Shown here piece after piece: positions 5,475-13,274 of a stretch of DNA of 17,947 nt (its first letter is position 1; the number at the start of each line of letters is the position of its first letter). Both the position numbers and the translations under genes were made by a program. The DNA is taken from positions 1-17,947 of the forward strand of contig JAEZKD010000269.1 in assembly GCA_023415655.1 (NCBI GenBank), given 5' to 3'. This DNA is from Bacillota bacterium. Lineage in GTDB: Bacteria > Bacillota > Clostridia > Lachnospirales > Lachnospiraceae. The notes below the pieces were generated by a model that was not told where the DNA came from, searched no databases, and worked only from the letters and a program-made list of their open reading frames with translations.

Positions 5475-8151
5475 CCCACACCTCCTTTACTCCAGAGATC
5501 ACTGGTACCTCAAATATACTTTGGTTGGAATCCCTGTTTTCAAAGCGTATCATCAAACGTTGATCCTCACTAATAAACCGCAGAAGCTCATCTCCTTTGA
5601 TACTTCTAGCACCATATTCAGATTCTAAATCAAAGATAAGCTCATAAGTCTGTTTTGCAAAATTATAAAAATAAACTCGATTACAATCATTTAAGCTTAA
5701 TGGATCCGCTTCAAAATTATTAAACATCTTTGATAAATATAGTTCTGTAATTACTTCCTTATCTGGTAGCTGGTATTCAAAATCCATCGTATTCATATAC
5801 GCATACCTTGTTTCAGGGTCCCACGCATAGGAACTGGTATTAATTAAGTATTTATCAAGGTTAGGTACCAGAACTCCTTCTACTGTTTTATTCGTAAAAT
5901 CAAGCTCTGACATCACAACATTCTCACCATAGCTTTCATCCTCTTTGGAGATCTCATACAGTGGTGAAGCTTGAGAGATCTGATTGCTGGTAGCAAAAAA
6001 GATAGGATTTTCTTGACCTAATAGATCGTATTTGAATAAATAACTATATGCATTGATTAGTCGATATTGATTCGGAGAAAAGGTCGAAGTATTCGTACCT
6101 AAAGTCTTTGATATCAAATTATCCGAATAGAATAGCGAATCAATGCCAGCAAAATATTGAGTTAAGCAATCCGCTACCTGAATGGTTTGTCCTGGATTCA
6201 TCGTACCTATATACACATAATAGCCATTGAAATAAATGAAAGCATTATTTAATATTCGATTTGTGACATTCGTAACCTTACCATTCAAAGAGTTTTTTGT
6301 CATTGTTAAACTTCCTTTGACCAAATCCTCATACTCTCTTTTATAATTCGTGACGATAAGCTCTTTTGAGAAAGCTGGCTGATTATAAAATGTCACATAG
6401 GTACTGTCTTCCTTATATAAAACCGAAGTATTTGCTTCCTTATAATCATAAAACTTCTTCTTTAACTCTTGTTCCTTCGTATAAAGCTTCCCATAATACG
6501 TTTCAAATCCACTTTCTCCTATCAGTATCGGATTGGAGGCCTCTAACTTGATTGTAATTGGTCCATTTTTGTTCATTCCAAGATATCCAAATGCCTTCCC
6601 TTGGATTTCATCTAGTTTTTTATTATAAATCTCAATATTTAGAAATCCTGCATATGGATTATCTACCCTCGTTTTCTTTCCTAGAAGAACAATCAAAAAG
6701 AAGAAAGCAAGAGATACACATGGAATTACCATCCATACTATTCTTTGTTTCTTCATTTTACGAAGAATATAATACGTCAAAGGTCCAATGACCAAAAGAT
6801 ACAAAACGAGTACTATAAGGAATCCCCCAACCTTTGGAACCCTTGTCATCTCTTGATACTTGGATATTTCCTGAATACGATAATCTGAAGAGTCTGCATA
6901 AACTTCAGACTTTAACCTTAATTTTGTGGTATCAGATATATTATCTAACATAAGTTTTACAACATCTGCATAAAAGGAGGAGAATAATTCATCTGTAACC
7001 CCACCATAAAGCTCCAATTTATCCAACGTTATCTTCGTATTGTCTAGGCAAAAATGATATAGCATAACCATTCCATCCCCAAAGGATACGGTTTCAAATA
7101 AAGGAATCCCTCCGTTCTCAATTAACTTTCTTGGATTTTGTAGTCGGAATTTGGTAACCTCCTTCGTTATATATTCCATCGAAAGATCCGTAACTGAACG
7201 ATTTCCAAGCATGGATTTCCCAAAATATATATTATAATCTTTGGTTGTAGCAGCATTGGTTAAGTTTAAGGCTTTATCCTCTTCCACTTCTCTAAGTAAC
7301 ATGGTTCGATTTGCTTCGTAATTCTTAATCTTAGTCAACAAAGAAGTGAATTGAAGCTCCGAAGATAACGTAATTGGCATATTGATCACTTCATCTCTCG
7401 TATAGCCTACTGGTTCTTGCAGCCATAGCACCTTGTACTGCTGCAACACTTCTACATTGGACTGAAAGCTATCTCCTGCACCAATGACTAAATTACCACC
7501 ATGGGATACAAATTCCAAAATTGCATTCAGACGTTCTGGACCAAGGGTATCCAAATCAAAGTGATCCACAACTAGTACATCCAGCATATTATATGCCAAA
7601 TAATCACTTGGTAAATCACTACCATCCAGGTTAATTATCTTATTCCCGAAATACTCGAGATAAGATAAGCCTAGCTCCTTCTGGCTTAGAACCCCTATCA
7701 CACAGTATTCACCGTAGTTTTTTATGTCAAAATCGATTTCTTCTTCTACAACTGTCTTCAAATCAGAATCTACAATCGTAAAATACGCACTCTGAGTTGC
7801 CTTATTCATCGGTAGCATCACCGTAACTTCTGTTTTATTACGCGCACTAAATTCAGCCTCTTTTGCATAAGTAATGTTATCTTGATTCTCATTCAAAAGA
7901 GTAAATCCAACACTACCTTTCATTGCATCTCCATTGTTATATACGCTTACTTGAGCACTTACGTATCTTCCATACCTTGCTTCTTCAGAAAAGCCTATGC
8001 TTATTGTGACTACAAGTTTATCCCTAACAAGCACTGTTTCCTCTTTTGTATCTTCGTTCATAGTAGCAGCTGCTACTTGCCTATTCGCACTAGATATCCC
8101 GATGACTACAGCAAGCACCATTACGATGATATATTTAATCCAGTGTCTCAT
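5461..8151 (-). CDS. Large exported membrane protein partnered with an ABC transporter
   Basis: 896 aa, not assigned to a named family. A signal peptide (about 1-29, ending near VAAA) is followed by a beta-rich domain (about 45-145) that looks Ig/CARDB-like. Next comes a region (about 148-230) with the alpha/beta pattern of class I glutamine-amidotransferase-like folds (VLVVDHFD, ILEFVSHGGNLVIGAG) but no visible catalytic Cys-His-Glu triad. Two membrane segments (441-463 and 471-491) flank a short basic loop RKMKKQR, placing the loop inside and both large domains outside. Residues 500-896 form a second large extracellular domain. The layout recalls accessory proteins of GldG-like ABC systems. 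Start: GGGAGGAG 4 nt before the ATG. It overlaps the kinase gene by 17 nt and the ATPase gene by 14 nt. It may sense or present the transport substrate. Confidence 0.75.
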   Translation of the reverse strand: MRHWIKYIIVMVLAVVIGISSANRQVAAATMNEDTKEETVLVRDKLVVTISIGFSEEARYGRYVSAQVSVYNNGDAMKGSVGFTLLNENQDNITYAKEAEFSARNKTEVTVMLPMNKATQSAYFTIVDSDLKTVVEEEIDFDIKNYGEYCVIGVLSQKELGLSYLEYFGNKIINLDGSDLPSDYLAYNMLDVLVVDHFDLDTLGPERLNAILEFVSHGGNLVIGAGDSFQSNVEVLQQYKVLWLQEPVGYTRDEVINMPITLSSELQFTSLLTKIKNYEANRTMLLREVEEDKALNLTNAATTKDYNIYFGKSMLGNRSVTDLSMEYITKEVTKFRLQNPRKLIENGGIPLFETVSFGDGMVMLYHFCLDNTKITLDKLELYGGVTDELFSSFYADVVKLMLDNISDTTKLRLKSEVYADSSDYRIQEISKYQEMTRVPKVGGFLIVLVLYLLVIGPLTYYILRKMKKQRIVWMVIPCVSLAFFFLIVLLGKKTRVDNPYAGFLNIEIYNKKLDEIQGKAFGYLGMNKNGPITIKLEASNPILIGESGFETYYGKLYTKEQELKKKFYDYKEANTSVLYKEDSTYVTFYNQPAFSKELIVTNYKREYEDLVKGSLTMTKNSLNGKVTNVTNRILNNAFIYFNGYYVYIGTMNPGQTIQVADCLTQYFAGIDSLFYSDNLISKTLGTNTSTFSPNQYRLINAYSYLFKYDLLGQENPIFFATSNQISQASPLYEISKEDESYGENVVMSELDFTNKTVEGVLVPNLDKYLINTSSYAWDPETRYAYMNTMDFEYQLPDKEVITELYLSKMFNNFEADPLSLNDCNRVYFYNFAKQTYELIFDLESEYGARSIKGDELLRFISEDQRLMIRFENRDSNQSIFEVPVISGVKEVWDAQN

Positions 8152-9337
8152 GAAACTCCTCCCGGTTTAGTATCACTTCAAAAATTGTCCCATCTAGACT
8201 TGAGCGTGCTGTTATTTGTCCGTTATGCATTGTAATTATGTTTTTAGCAATCGCAAGTCCAAGGCCCGTACCGCCTCGTTCTTCATTTCTCGAATTATCT
8301 ACCCGATAAAACTTCTCAAAGATTTTATCAATATCCTTTTTCGGTATAATCTCTCCGTAATTTACAATCGATATGATGACCCGATCTGACTTTGATTCAA
8401 TATTTATAGTAACGTTTTTCCCATCCTTCCCATACTTGATTGCATTCCCAATCAAGTTCTCAAAAGCACGAGCAATGAGATCTCCATCCGCTTCCACAAT
8501 TGCACTATTCGTTGTACTCTTAAATTCGTACTCTAACCCATTGTCACAAAAGCTTGGATAGAATTCTTCTAGCATCTGCTCCATCATCTTTACCATATCC
8601 ACACTTTGAAGATGAAGCGCCATCTGTCCAAATTCCAATTTGGTATATGTAAACAAATCCTCAATTAGGTTTTCTAATCGTTTCGATTTATCAAATGCTA
8701 TCTTAATGTATTTTTTTTGATCCTCCACTGATAATTCTCGATTCGACACAATATCAAGGTATCCAATGATCGAAGTCAATGGTGTTCTAAGGTCATGTGC
8801 TACATTCGTAATCAGTTCATTCTTTTTATACTCAGTGCTTCTTTCCGAGTCGATAATGCTTTGAACTTCACTAATCATGCGATTTAGACTCTTTGCAATA
8901 TCGGTTAGCTCATCATCCTCACGCAGTGGAATGGTTGTTGTAAAATCACCTGCTGATAATTCCTTGATTCCAGTACTAATCTCCTGTAGATAGGTGCTAA
9001 ATCGACGTGTAAATAACAAAAAGTATGCACAAAAGGATACAAAGGCAATGATAGTTGCTAATACACCAACCGTAACCATAAATCCTGTGCTCAGTTCTTG
9101 CTTCTTTGCTGGCTCTAACTCAGATTCACTCTCTATCAGAAAATTATAATTATTCGATACACGATTGGAACTGTTATTCATTTCAATCTGTGTAACTGGA
9201 GGCTTTGGTAAAAACATACGGCTAATTCCACAGATGATAATTAGAAATACAAATGCGGTAATCATAGAAAGAAATAGACTATATAGCCCGTAGATTAAAT
9301 TTTTCATTCGAAAACTTCGGTGAAATTTATCTTCCAC
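8135..9337 (-). CDS. VanS-like membrane sensor histidine kinase
   Basis: 400 aa with the start chosen here. A GTG at 9337 is preceded by TTGGAGGT with 6-nt spacing. An upstream in-frame ATG at 9355 has almost no ribosome binding site and would put that GGAGGT inside the coding region. Two membrane segments (about 16-38 and 86-108) enclose a short extracellular loop of about 47 residues. A HAMP linker (about 109-162), an H-box with phosphoacceptor His181 (NVAHDLRTPLTSIIGYL), an N-box (NLIGNAIKYG, 294-303) and a G-box GGTGLGLAIAK (355-365) complete a canonical kinase. The H-box resembles VanS. The small sensor loop suggests either sensing within the membrane or dependence on a partner, for which the 896-aa protein and ABC transporter are candidates. 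The gene follows the regulator gene almost immediately. Confidence 0.9.
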   Translation of the reverse strand: MEDKFHRSFRMKNLIYGLYSLFLSMITAFVFLIIICGISRMFLPKPPVTQIEMNNSSNRVSNNYNFLIESESELEPAKKQELSTGFMVTVGVLATIIAFVSFCAYFLLFTRRFSTYLQEISTGIKELSAGDFTTTIPLREDDELTDIAKSLNRMISEVQSIIDSERSTEYKKNELITNVAHDLRTPLTSIIGYLDIVSNRELSVEDQKKYIKIAFDKSKRLENLIEDLFTYTKLEFGQMALHLQSVDMVKMMEQMLEEFYPSFCDNGLEYEFKSTTNSAIVEADGDLIARAFENLIGNAIKYGKDGKNVTINIESKSDRVIISIVNYGEIIPKKDIDKIFEKFYRVDNSRNEERGGTGLGLAIAKNIITMHNGQITARSSLDGTIFEVILNREEFHETLD

Positions 9338-9358
9338 AACGATACCTCCAAGCATCTC

Positions 9359-10060
9359 TTACTTTTCAATCTTATAGCCCACTCCCCAAACGGTTTTGAT
9401 AATTTCTGCATTCCTCGAATCCATCTCTATTTTTTCACGTAGTCTACGTATATGTACCATTACTGTATTATTGGCCTCGTACATTTTTTCATTCCACACT
9501 CGCTCAAAGATCTCATCTGTTGAGAATACCCTACCTGCATTCGAGGCTAGAAGGCATAGGATATCAAATTCAATCGGTGTTAATCTTACTTCTTTGTCAT
9601 AGGCCAAAACAACATGTGTTTCTTTATTAATATTGAGGTGAGTTACAGTAATTATGTTATCTCCCTTTTCCTCTCCTGAATTCGGATTGAACTTCGTAAA
9701 TCTTCTCAACTGAGACTTTACTCTTGCAGTCAATTCCAATGGATTGAATGGTTTAATCACATAGTCATCGGCTCCTGTACTTAGTCCTATAATCTTATCC
9801 AAATCGGTTGATTTTGCGCTCAACATAATAATTGGAATCGTATTGGTCTCTCGAATTTTCTTGCACATACTAAGGCCATCAATTCCAGGCATCATAATAT
9901 CTAGAATCACAAGCTTAATATTCTGAGACTGAAGTATCTCAAACCCTTCCATGGCATTGCTTGCTTTAAAAACACGATAACCATCACTTACAAGATGAAT
10001 TTCTACTAATTCTGCAATTTCTTTATCATCATCAACTACTAAAATACTGATTTGCTCCAT
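9359..10060 (-). CDS. OmpR/VanR-type response regulator
   Basis: 233 aa. Receiver domain 1-120 with acidic pocket Asp10-Asp12, phosphoacceptor Asp54 (LVILDIMMPG), Ser81 and Lys103 (VIKPFNPLEL). A winged-helix output domain spans about 136-232 (RLTPIEFDILCLLASNAGRVFS, TVMVHIRRLREKI, VWGVGYKI). Overall it is closest to VanR. The ATG at 10060 has GGAGGAG 3 nt upstream; the longer frame starting at 10084 lacks such a site and would add 8 non-conserved residues. It is the first gene of a five-gene operon with the kinase, the 896-aa protein and the ABC transporter, so it probably controls that operon itself. The presence of vanRS-like genes does not imply vancomycin resistance: no vanHAX-type genes lie here. 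Confidence 0.93.
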   Translation of the reverse strand: MEQISILVVDDDKEIAELVEIHLVSDGYRVFKASNAMEGFEILQSQNIKLVILDIMMPGIDGLSMCKKIRETNTIPIIMLSAKSTDLDKIIGLSTGADDYVIKPFNPLELTARVKSQLRRFTKFNPNSGEEKGDNIITVTHLNINKETHVVLAYDKEVRLTPIEFDILCLLASNAGRVFSTDEIFERVWNEKMYEANNTVMVHIRRLREKIEMDSRNAEIIKTVWGVGYKIEK

Positions 10061-10126
10061 AACTCCTCCATTCATATGCCACAATCCTAGAGATTTTCTA
10101 GTACTATCTTACCATAGGAAGCAATA

Positions 10127-10150
10127 AAAATCTTTACTTTTTTCTTACAA
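10127..10150 (-). promoter_or_regulatory. Possible response-regulator binding repeats
   Basis: Upstream of the response regulator the minus strand reads TTGTAAGAAAAA directly followed by AGTAAAGATTTT. These form two adjacent similar 12-mers with about one-turn spacing, the geometry OmpR-family regulators often use. The first resembles the VanR-type site as I recall it (TCGTAnGAAAnT). I could not identify a convincing -35/-10 pair nearby. Confidence 0.25.
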
Positions 10151-10247
10151 AAAAGCACTCAAACGACTGTATTTCCTAGTATATTGCAAGGTAAGCATCC
10201 TACCCTTATTCCATCTATGTATTACGAGATTTCATGAAAATAAATAT

Positions 10248-10366
10248 GGGGCTGTCACATAATTCGATTTAGCGCCTTATCAGATACCATATTGTGTGAC
10301 TTAGCCACGATGAGAACAAAATATGGTATCTGATAAGGTGCCAAGTACGAGTCATGCGGCAGCCCC
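10248..10366. repeat. MITE-like palindromic element (about 119 bp)
   Basis: The ends GGGGCTG (10248-10254) and CAGCCCC (10360-10366) are inverted repeats. Inside, a 22-bp arm (10272-10293) pairs with 10320-10341 with one G-T wobble, around a 26-nt centre; the stretches between pair partly. No coding capacity. It sits between rnpB and the VanRS-like operon, and on either strand would fold into a long hairpin. It could terminate rnpB transcription, although the T-run on that side is poor (CATATTTATTTT). Ends plus internal palindrome suggest a miniature inverted-repeat element; no target duplication is obvious. Confidence 0.6.
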
Positions 10367-10383
10367 TTTTCTATCATTTTTAT

Positions 10384-10770
10384 GTGAGTAGCACTATAAG
10401 CCGGGTTCTGTATCAGATGATCATCTATCTTGACTGTATGTTACCATACAGCTCCTTTACCCTTTATGGATAAAACGCAACCTACCTAGAAGCACGGCGG
10501 GCAACCGTATCGCTTCCCTTTGTGGATGTTACCATCCACAAAACGTTTGGTCTTGCTTCGAGTGGGGTTTACACAGCCTTGCCTGTTACCAGACAAGCGG
10601 TGGTCTCTTACACCGCCATTCCACCCTTACCATATCAGTAAACTGATATGGCGGTTTCTTTTCTATTGCACTAGCCTTAGAGTCGCCTCCACCGGACGTT
10701 ATCCGGCACCCTGCCCTATGAAGCCCGGACTTTCCTCACCGATTGCTCGGCGCGATCATCTGTGCTACTC
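10384..10770 (-). ncRNA. rnpB: RNase P RNA, bacterial type A
   Basis: The catalytic RNA that removes tRNA 5' leaders. The minus strand carries the universal motifs: GAGGAAAGTCCGGGCT (10737-10722) near the 5' end, AGAGACCACCGC in the middle, and ACAGAACCCGGCTTAT (10411-10396) near the 3' end; the first and last form helix P4. The ends GAGTAGCAC and GTGCTACTC pair as P1 and set the limits, giving about 387 nt. Three separate hairpins are capped by G-GUAA-C, consistent with GNRA loops that dock within type A RNase P. Many low-GC Firmicutes such as Bacillus have type B instead, so type A supports a clostridial/Lachnospiraceae host. Exact ends are uncertain by a few nt. Confidence 0.95.
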
Positions 10771-10779
10771 AACTATGTT

Positions 10780-10808
10780 ACTCTAACATGATTTTTTTGT
10801 TTTGTAAA
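10780..10808 (-). promoter_or_regulatory. Promoter of rnpB
   Basis: On the minus strand, TTTACA (10808-10803) and TAGAGT (10785-10780) are separated by exactly 17 bp, with a TGT just before the -10 (extended -10). The predicted start, about 10772, matches the RNA 5' end deduced from helix P1. This makes rnpB independent of the upstream housekeeping operon. Confidence 0.65.
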
Positions 10809-10828
10809 CTAGCAATTTACGGTTTCCA

Positions 10829-12490
10829 TTATACTTTCAGACAACTTCCACCAATAAATTCTCGTAAAATAGAGTTATTCGGTATATTCTCTGAGCTTAC
10901 TCCAAGGAAGTAATCCAAGAATTTAAGCAATCTTTTGGCTTCCTGATATTCCTTACAATTGCGATCAATTCCGAATAAAATTGGTTCCGCATATTGCTTT
11001 AAGACCGAGAGCTCATAGATTAACGCTGAGTTAAACATGCAATCAGCATCCTCTTGGTATGGGAAGATATTATCCTCTTCTCCACGTCTTACCGACGGCC
11101 ACATAGCGATGGTCTCCTTCGCTGAGGTTCCTCTCGTTCTTGCATCTCTTACCATACGACGAATCAATCGTCCATCTGTTGTTGGAATTCGATTATGCTC
11201 ATCAATATTCAACTGAGTCAATGCGGAGATATAAATTTTAAACTTACTTTCTCTTGGAAGAGAATAACTTAATTCATCATTTAACCCATGGATGCCCTCA
11301 ATCACAAGAATATCATCGGCCCCTAAGGTTTTATAATTTCCCTTATACTCTCTCTTACCTGTTTTAAAATTAAAGTTTGGAAGCTCTACCGTTTTACCAC
11401 TTAGTAAATCCGTCATATCCTTATTGAACTGCTCTAAATCAATGGCATGAAGGGATTCAAAATTATAATTCCCGAATTCATCCTTTGGCGTATTCTCACG
11501 ATTTACAAAATAATCATCCACTGCAATCGGATGTGGTTTAAAACCAAGTGTTCGCAATTGAATTGATAAACGATGAGAAAACGTCGTCTTGCCTGAGGAG
11601 GAAGGACCTGCAATCATAATGAATTTCTTATTCCCTGAGGCTTTGATCTTTTCTGCTATATCAGCAATCTTTTTCTCCATCAATGCTTCTTGGATTAGTA
11701 TAATATCATTGATATTTCCCTTTGTAATCTGCTCATTCAAGGCTCCAACCGTCTCAATCTCCATCATCTTACTCCAATGGTTAGATTCTTGTAGCGTTGC
11801 AAAGAGATGTGGTCTTTCTACCAGTGGCTTCACTTGTTTTGGATTCTTTCGATCAGGTAACAGTAAGATGATTCCTTTTTCATACTTGATCAAATCAAAA
11901 TATTTTAAATATCTCGTACTTGGTGGCATATAGCCATAGAAATAATCTTCAAAGCCATCCAAATTATATAGATTCGCACTAGAAACCCTACGAAACATGA
12001 ATAACTTTTCTTTGTCATACATTTTATATTTGTGGAACAGTTCAATGGCTTCTGCAGTTGCAATGGATCTCTTATAGAATGGAACATCTCGTTCCACAAT
12101 CGAAACCATCTCTTTTTTTACTTTCTGAATTAATTCCTCAGTAACCTCGACCTCACCCTCAATTTCACAATATAAGCCGCCCCCCATGGAGTGCTCGACT
12201 CTTACATTCTGAATGCGGTCATTCTCTATTACGCGATAAATCGCGCGAAGCATAAGTAGAATCATACCTCTTGAATAGGTTTTAAAGCCTGCATCATCTA
12301 AGGTTGTTATGAATTCCAAGGTACAATCTTCTTTTAACGTCTTAAATAACTCTCTTAATCGACCATTCATAACAACAAGGATGATATCTTGCTCAAATTC
12401 CCCTTGATATTCCTTACATATTTCTTGAAATGTTGTTCCAACTGGATATTCCTTCGTGGTCCCATTCACTACCACTTTACATGTTACCAT
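10829..12490 (-). CDS. TGS-domain nucleoside (uridine-like) kinase
   Basis: 553 aa. The N-terminal part copies the layout of threonyl-tRNA synthetase appendages: a TGS domain (about 1-64, VVVNGTTKEYPVGTTFQEI) and then a segment resembling the synthetase second additional domain (about 70-200, including VEHSMGGGLYCEIEGE). The C-terminal half (about 285-490) is a P-loop phosphoribulokinase/uridine-kinase domain with Walker A GPSSSGKTT (295-303), VDDYFVNRENTPKDE and VIEGIHGLND. Family members are annotated as nucleoside kinases; the substrate and the purpose of the fusion are not established from sequence. It lies 31 nt after trmK with a GAGGAGG ribosome binding site, and is probably the last gene of the dgt operon. 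In Bacillus and relatives a Nif3-type gene often follows trmK; here this kinase takes that place. Confidence 0.85.
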   Translation of the reverse strand: MVTCKVVVNGTTKEYPVGTTFQEICKEYQGEFEQDIILVVMNGRLRELFKTLKEDCTLEFITTLDDAGFKTYSRGMILLMLRAIYRVIENDRIQNVRVEHSMGGGLYCEIEGEVEVTEELIQKVKKEMVSIVERDVPFYKRSIATAEAIELFHKYKMYDKEKLFMFRRVSSANLYNLDGFEDYFYGYMPPSTRYLKYFDLIKYEKGIILLLPDRKNPKQVKPLVERPHLFATLQESNHWSKMMEIETVGALNEQITKGNINDIILIQEALMEKKIADIAEKIKASGNKKFIMIAGPSSSGKTTFSHRLSIQLRTLGFKPHPIAVDDYFVNRENTPKDEFGNYNFESLHAIDLEQFNKDMTDLLSGKTVELPNFNFKTGKREYKGNYKTLGADDILVIEGIHGLNDELSYSLPRESKFKIYISALTQLNIDEHNRIPTTDGRLIRRMVRDARTRGTSAKETIAMWPSVRRGEEDNIFPYQEDADCMFNSALIYELSVLKQYAEPILFGIDRNCKEYQEAKRLLKFLDYFLGVSSENIPNNSILREFIGGSCLKV

Positions 12491-12521
12491 CTCGTACCCT
12501 CCTCACAAATGACTTGCTACC

Positions 12522-13256
12522 TCAATCCTTTGTATTATAATAATCAAGTGCAAAGTCTAGCATTTCTATCTCTTCTTGAAGCTCCTTGAGTCGCAATTCA
12601 TTTCGTTCGTTTTGATGTCGTTTCAACTTATCTTCAATGAGACGAGCTGTCTTTCGTTCTTTCTCTAAGAATTGTTTTAAGATTGGATGTTGATTACGAA
12701 GTAGTAATGGACCATACTTGTCATCAACCTTAGAAGATAATGTTTCTTCTAAGGTTTCTTGCTGATTCCTTGGTTCCTCCAGGGTATTCACTGCATGAAT
12801 TACAACATAGTACTTACCATCATCGATGCACATATCTTCTTTTCTTATCGTAAATTTAAGCTTATGTAGATATCGACGTACTTTATCTACCTCCGACTGT
12901 GGTTGTAGAATTACTTCCTTCGCTACCTTGACACATGCATCCCTCTCTGACAAGATTCTGACCATCAAGTCTCCGCCCATTCCTGCTATTACAATTGAAT
13001 CCGCTTCACCAACCTCAAGCTTTTCTAGCCCATTTGATAGTCTTGTCATAATACGATCTTCATATCCATATTCTGATACGTTTTTGGCAGCACGTTCTAA
13101 AGGCCCTTTATTGATATCTAAGGCTACTGTCTTCTTTGCAATCTCATGTTCAATCAAATAAATTGAAATGTATGCATGATCGCAACCTACATCAGCAACA
13201 GTGCTTCCTTTTGTGACACAATTCGTCACCATCTGTAATCGTTTTGATAAATGCAT
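12522..13256 (-). CDS. trmK: tRNA (adenine(22)-N1)-methyltransferase TrmK
   Basis: 244 aa. Rossmann-fold, SAM-dependent enzyme that methylates N1 of A22 in the tRNA D-arm region. SAM-binding motif VADVGCDHAYISIYL (20-34), acidic ALDINKGPL (45-53), active-site region IVIAGMGGDLMVRIL (88-102) and LQPQSEVDKVRRYL (117-130) are all family hallmarks. Residues about 185-240 form a charged helical, probably coiled-coil, tail, also typical. It begins 18 nt after the rpoD stop; the nearest AAAGG lies about 11 nt before the ATG, slightly long. Its position directly after rpoD is conserved in many Firmicutes and supports the call. Confidence 0.93.
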   Translation of the reverse strand: MHLSKRLQMVTNCVTKGSTVADVGCDHAYISIYLIEHEIAKKTVALDINKGPLERAAKNVSEYGYEDRIMTRLSNGLEKLEVGEADSIVIAGMGGDLMVRILSERDACVKVAKEVILQPQSEVDKVRRYLHKLKFTIRKEDMCIDDGKYYVVIHAVNTLEEPRNQQETLEETLSSKVDDKYGPLLLRNQHPILKQFLEKERKTARLIEDKLKRHQNERNELRLKELQEEIEMLDFALDYYNTKD

Positions 13257-13274
13257 GTAAATATGTTACCTTTC

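Noticed and set aside
7882..8235. 117-codon plus-strand open frame
   Set aside because: Antisense to the start of the 896-aa gene and the end of the kinase gene, both of which are well supported; no ribosome binding site or domain.
3627..10060. Vancomycin-resistance operon
   Set aside because: Only the regulator and kinase resemble VanRS; no ligase, dehydrogenase or dipeptidase genes are present.
10520..10786. 88-codon plus-strand open frame
   Set aside because: It lies antisense to the RNase P RNA; its codons simply follow conserved rnpB helices.
10774..10797. Small hairpin plus T-run on the plus strand resembling a terminator
   Set aside because: No plus-strand gene precedes it; on the minus strand the same bases are the -10 and spacer of the rnpB promoter, which explains them better.
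11589..11933. 114-codon plus-strand open frame
   Set aside because: Antisense to the well-supported nucleoside kinase gene.
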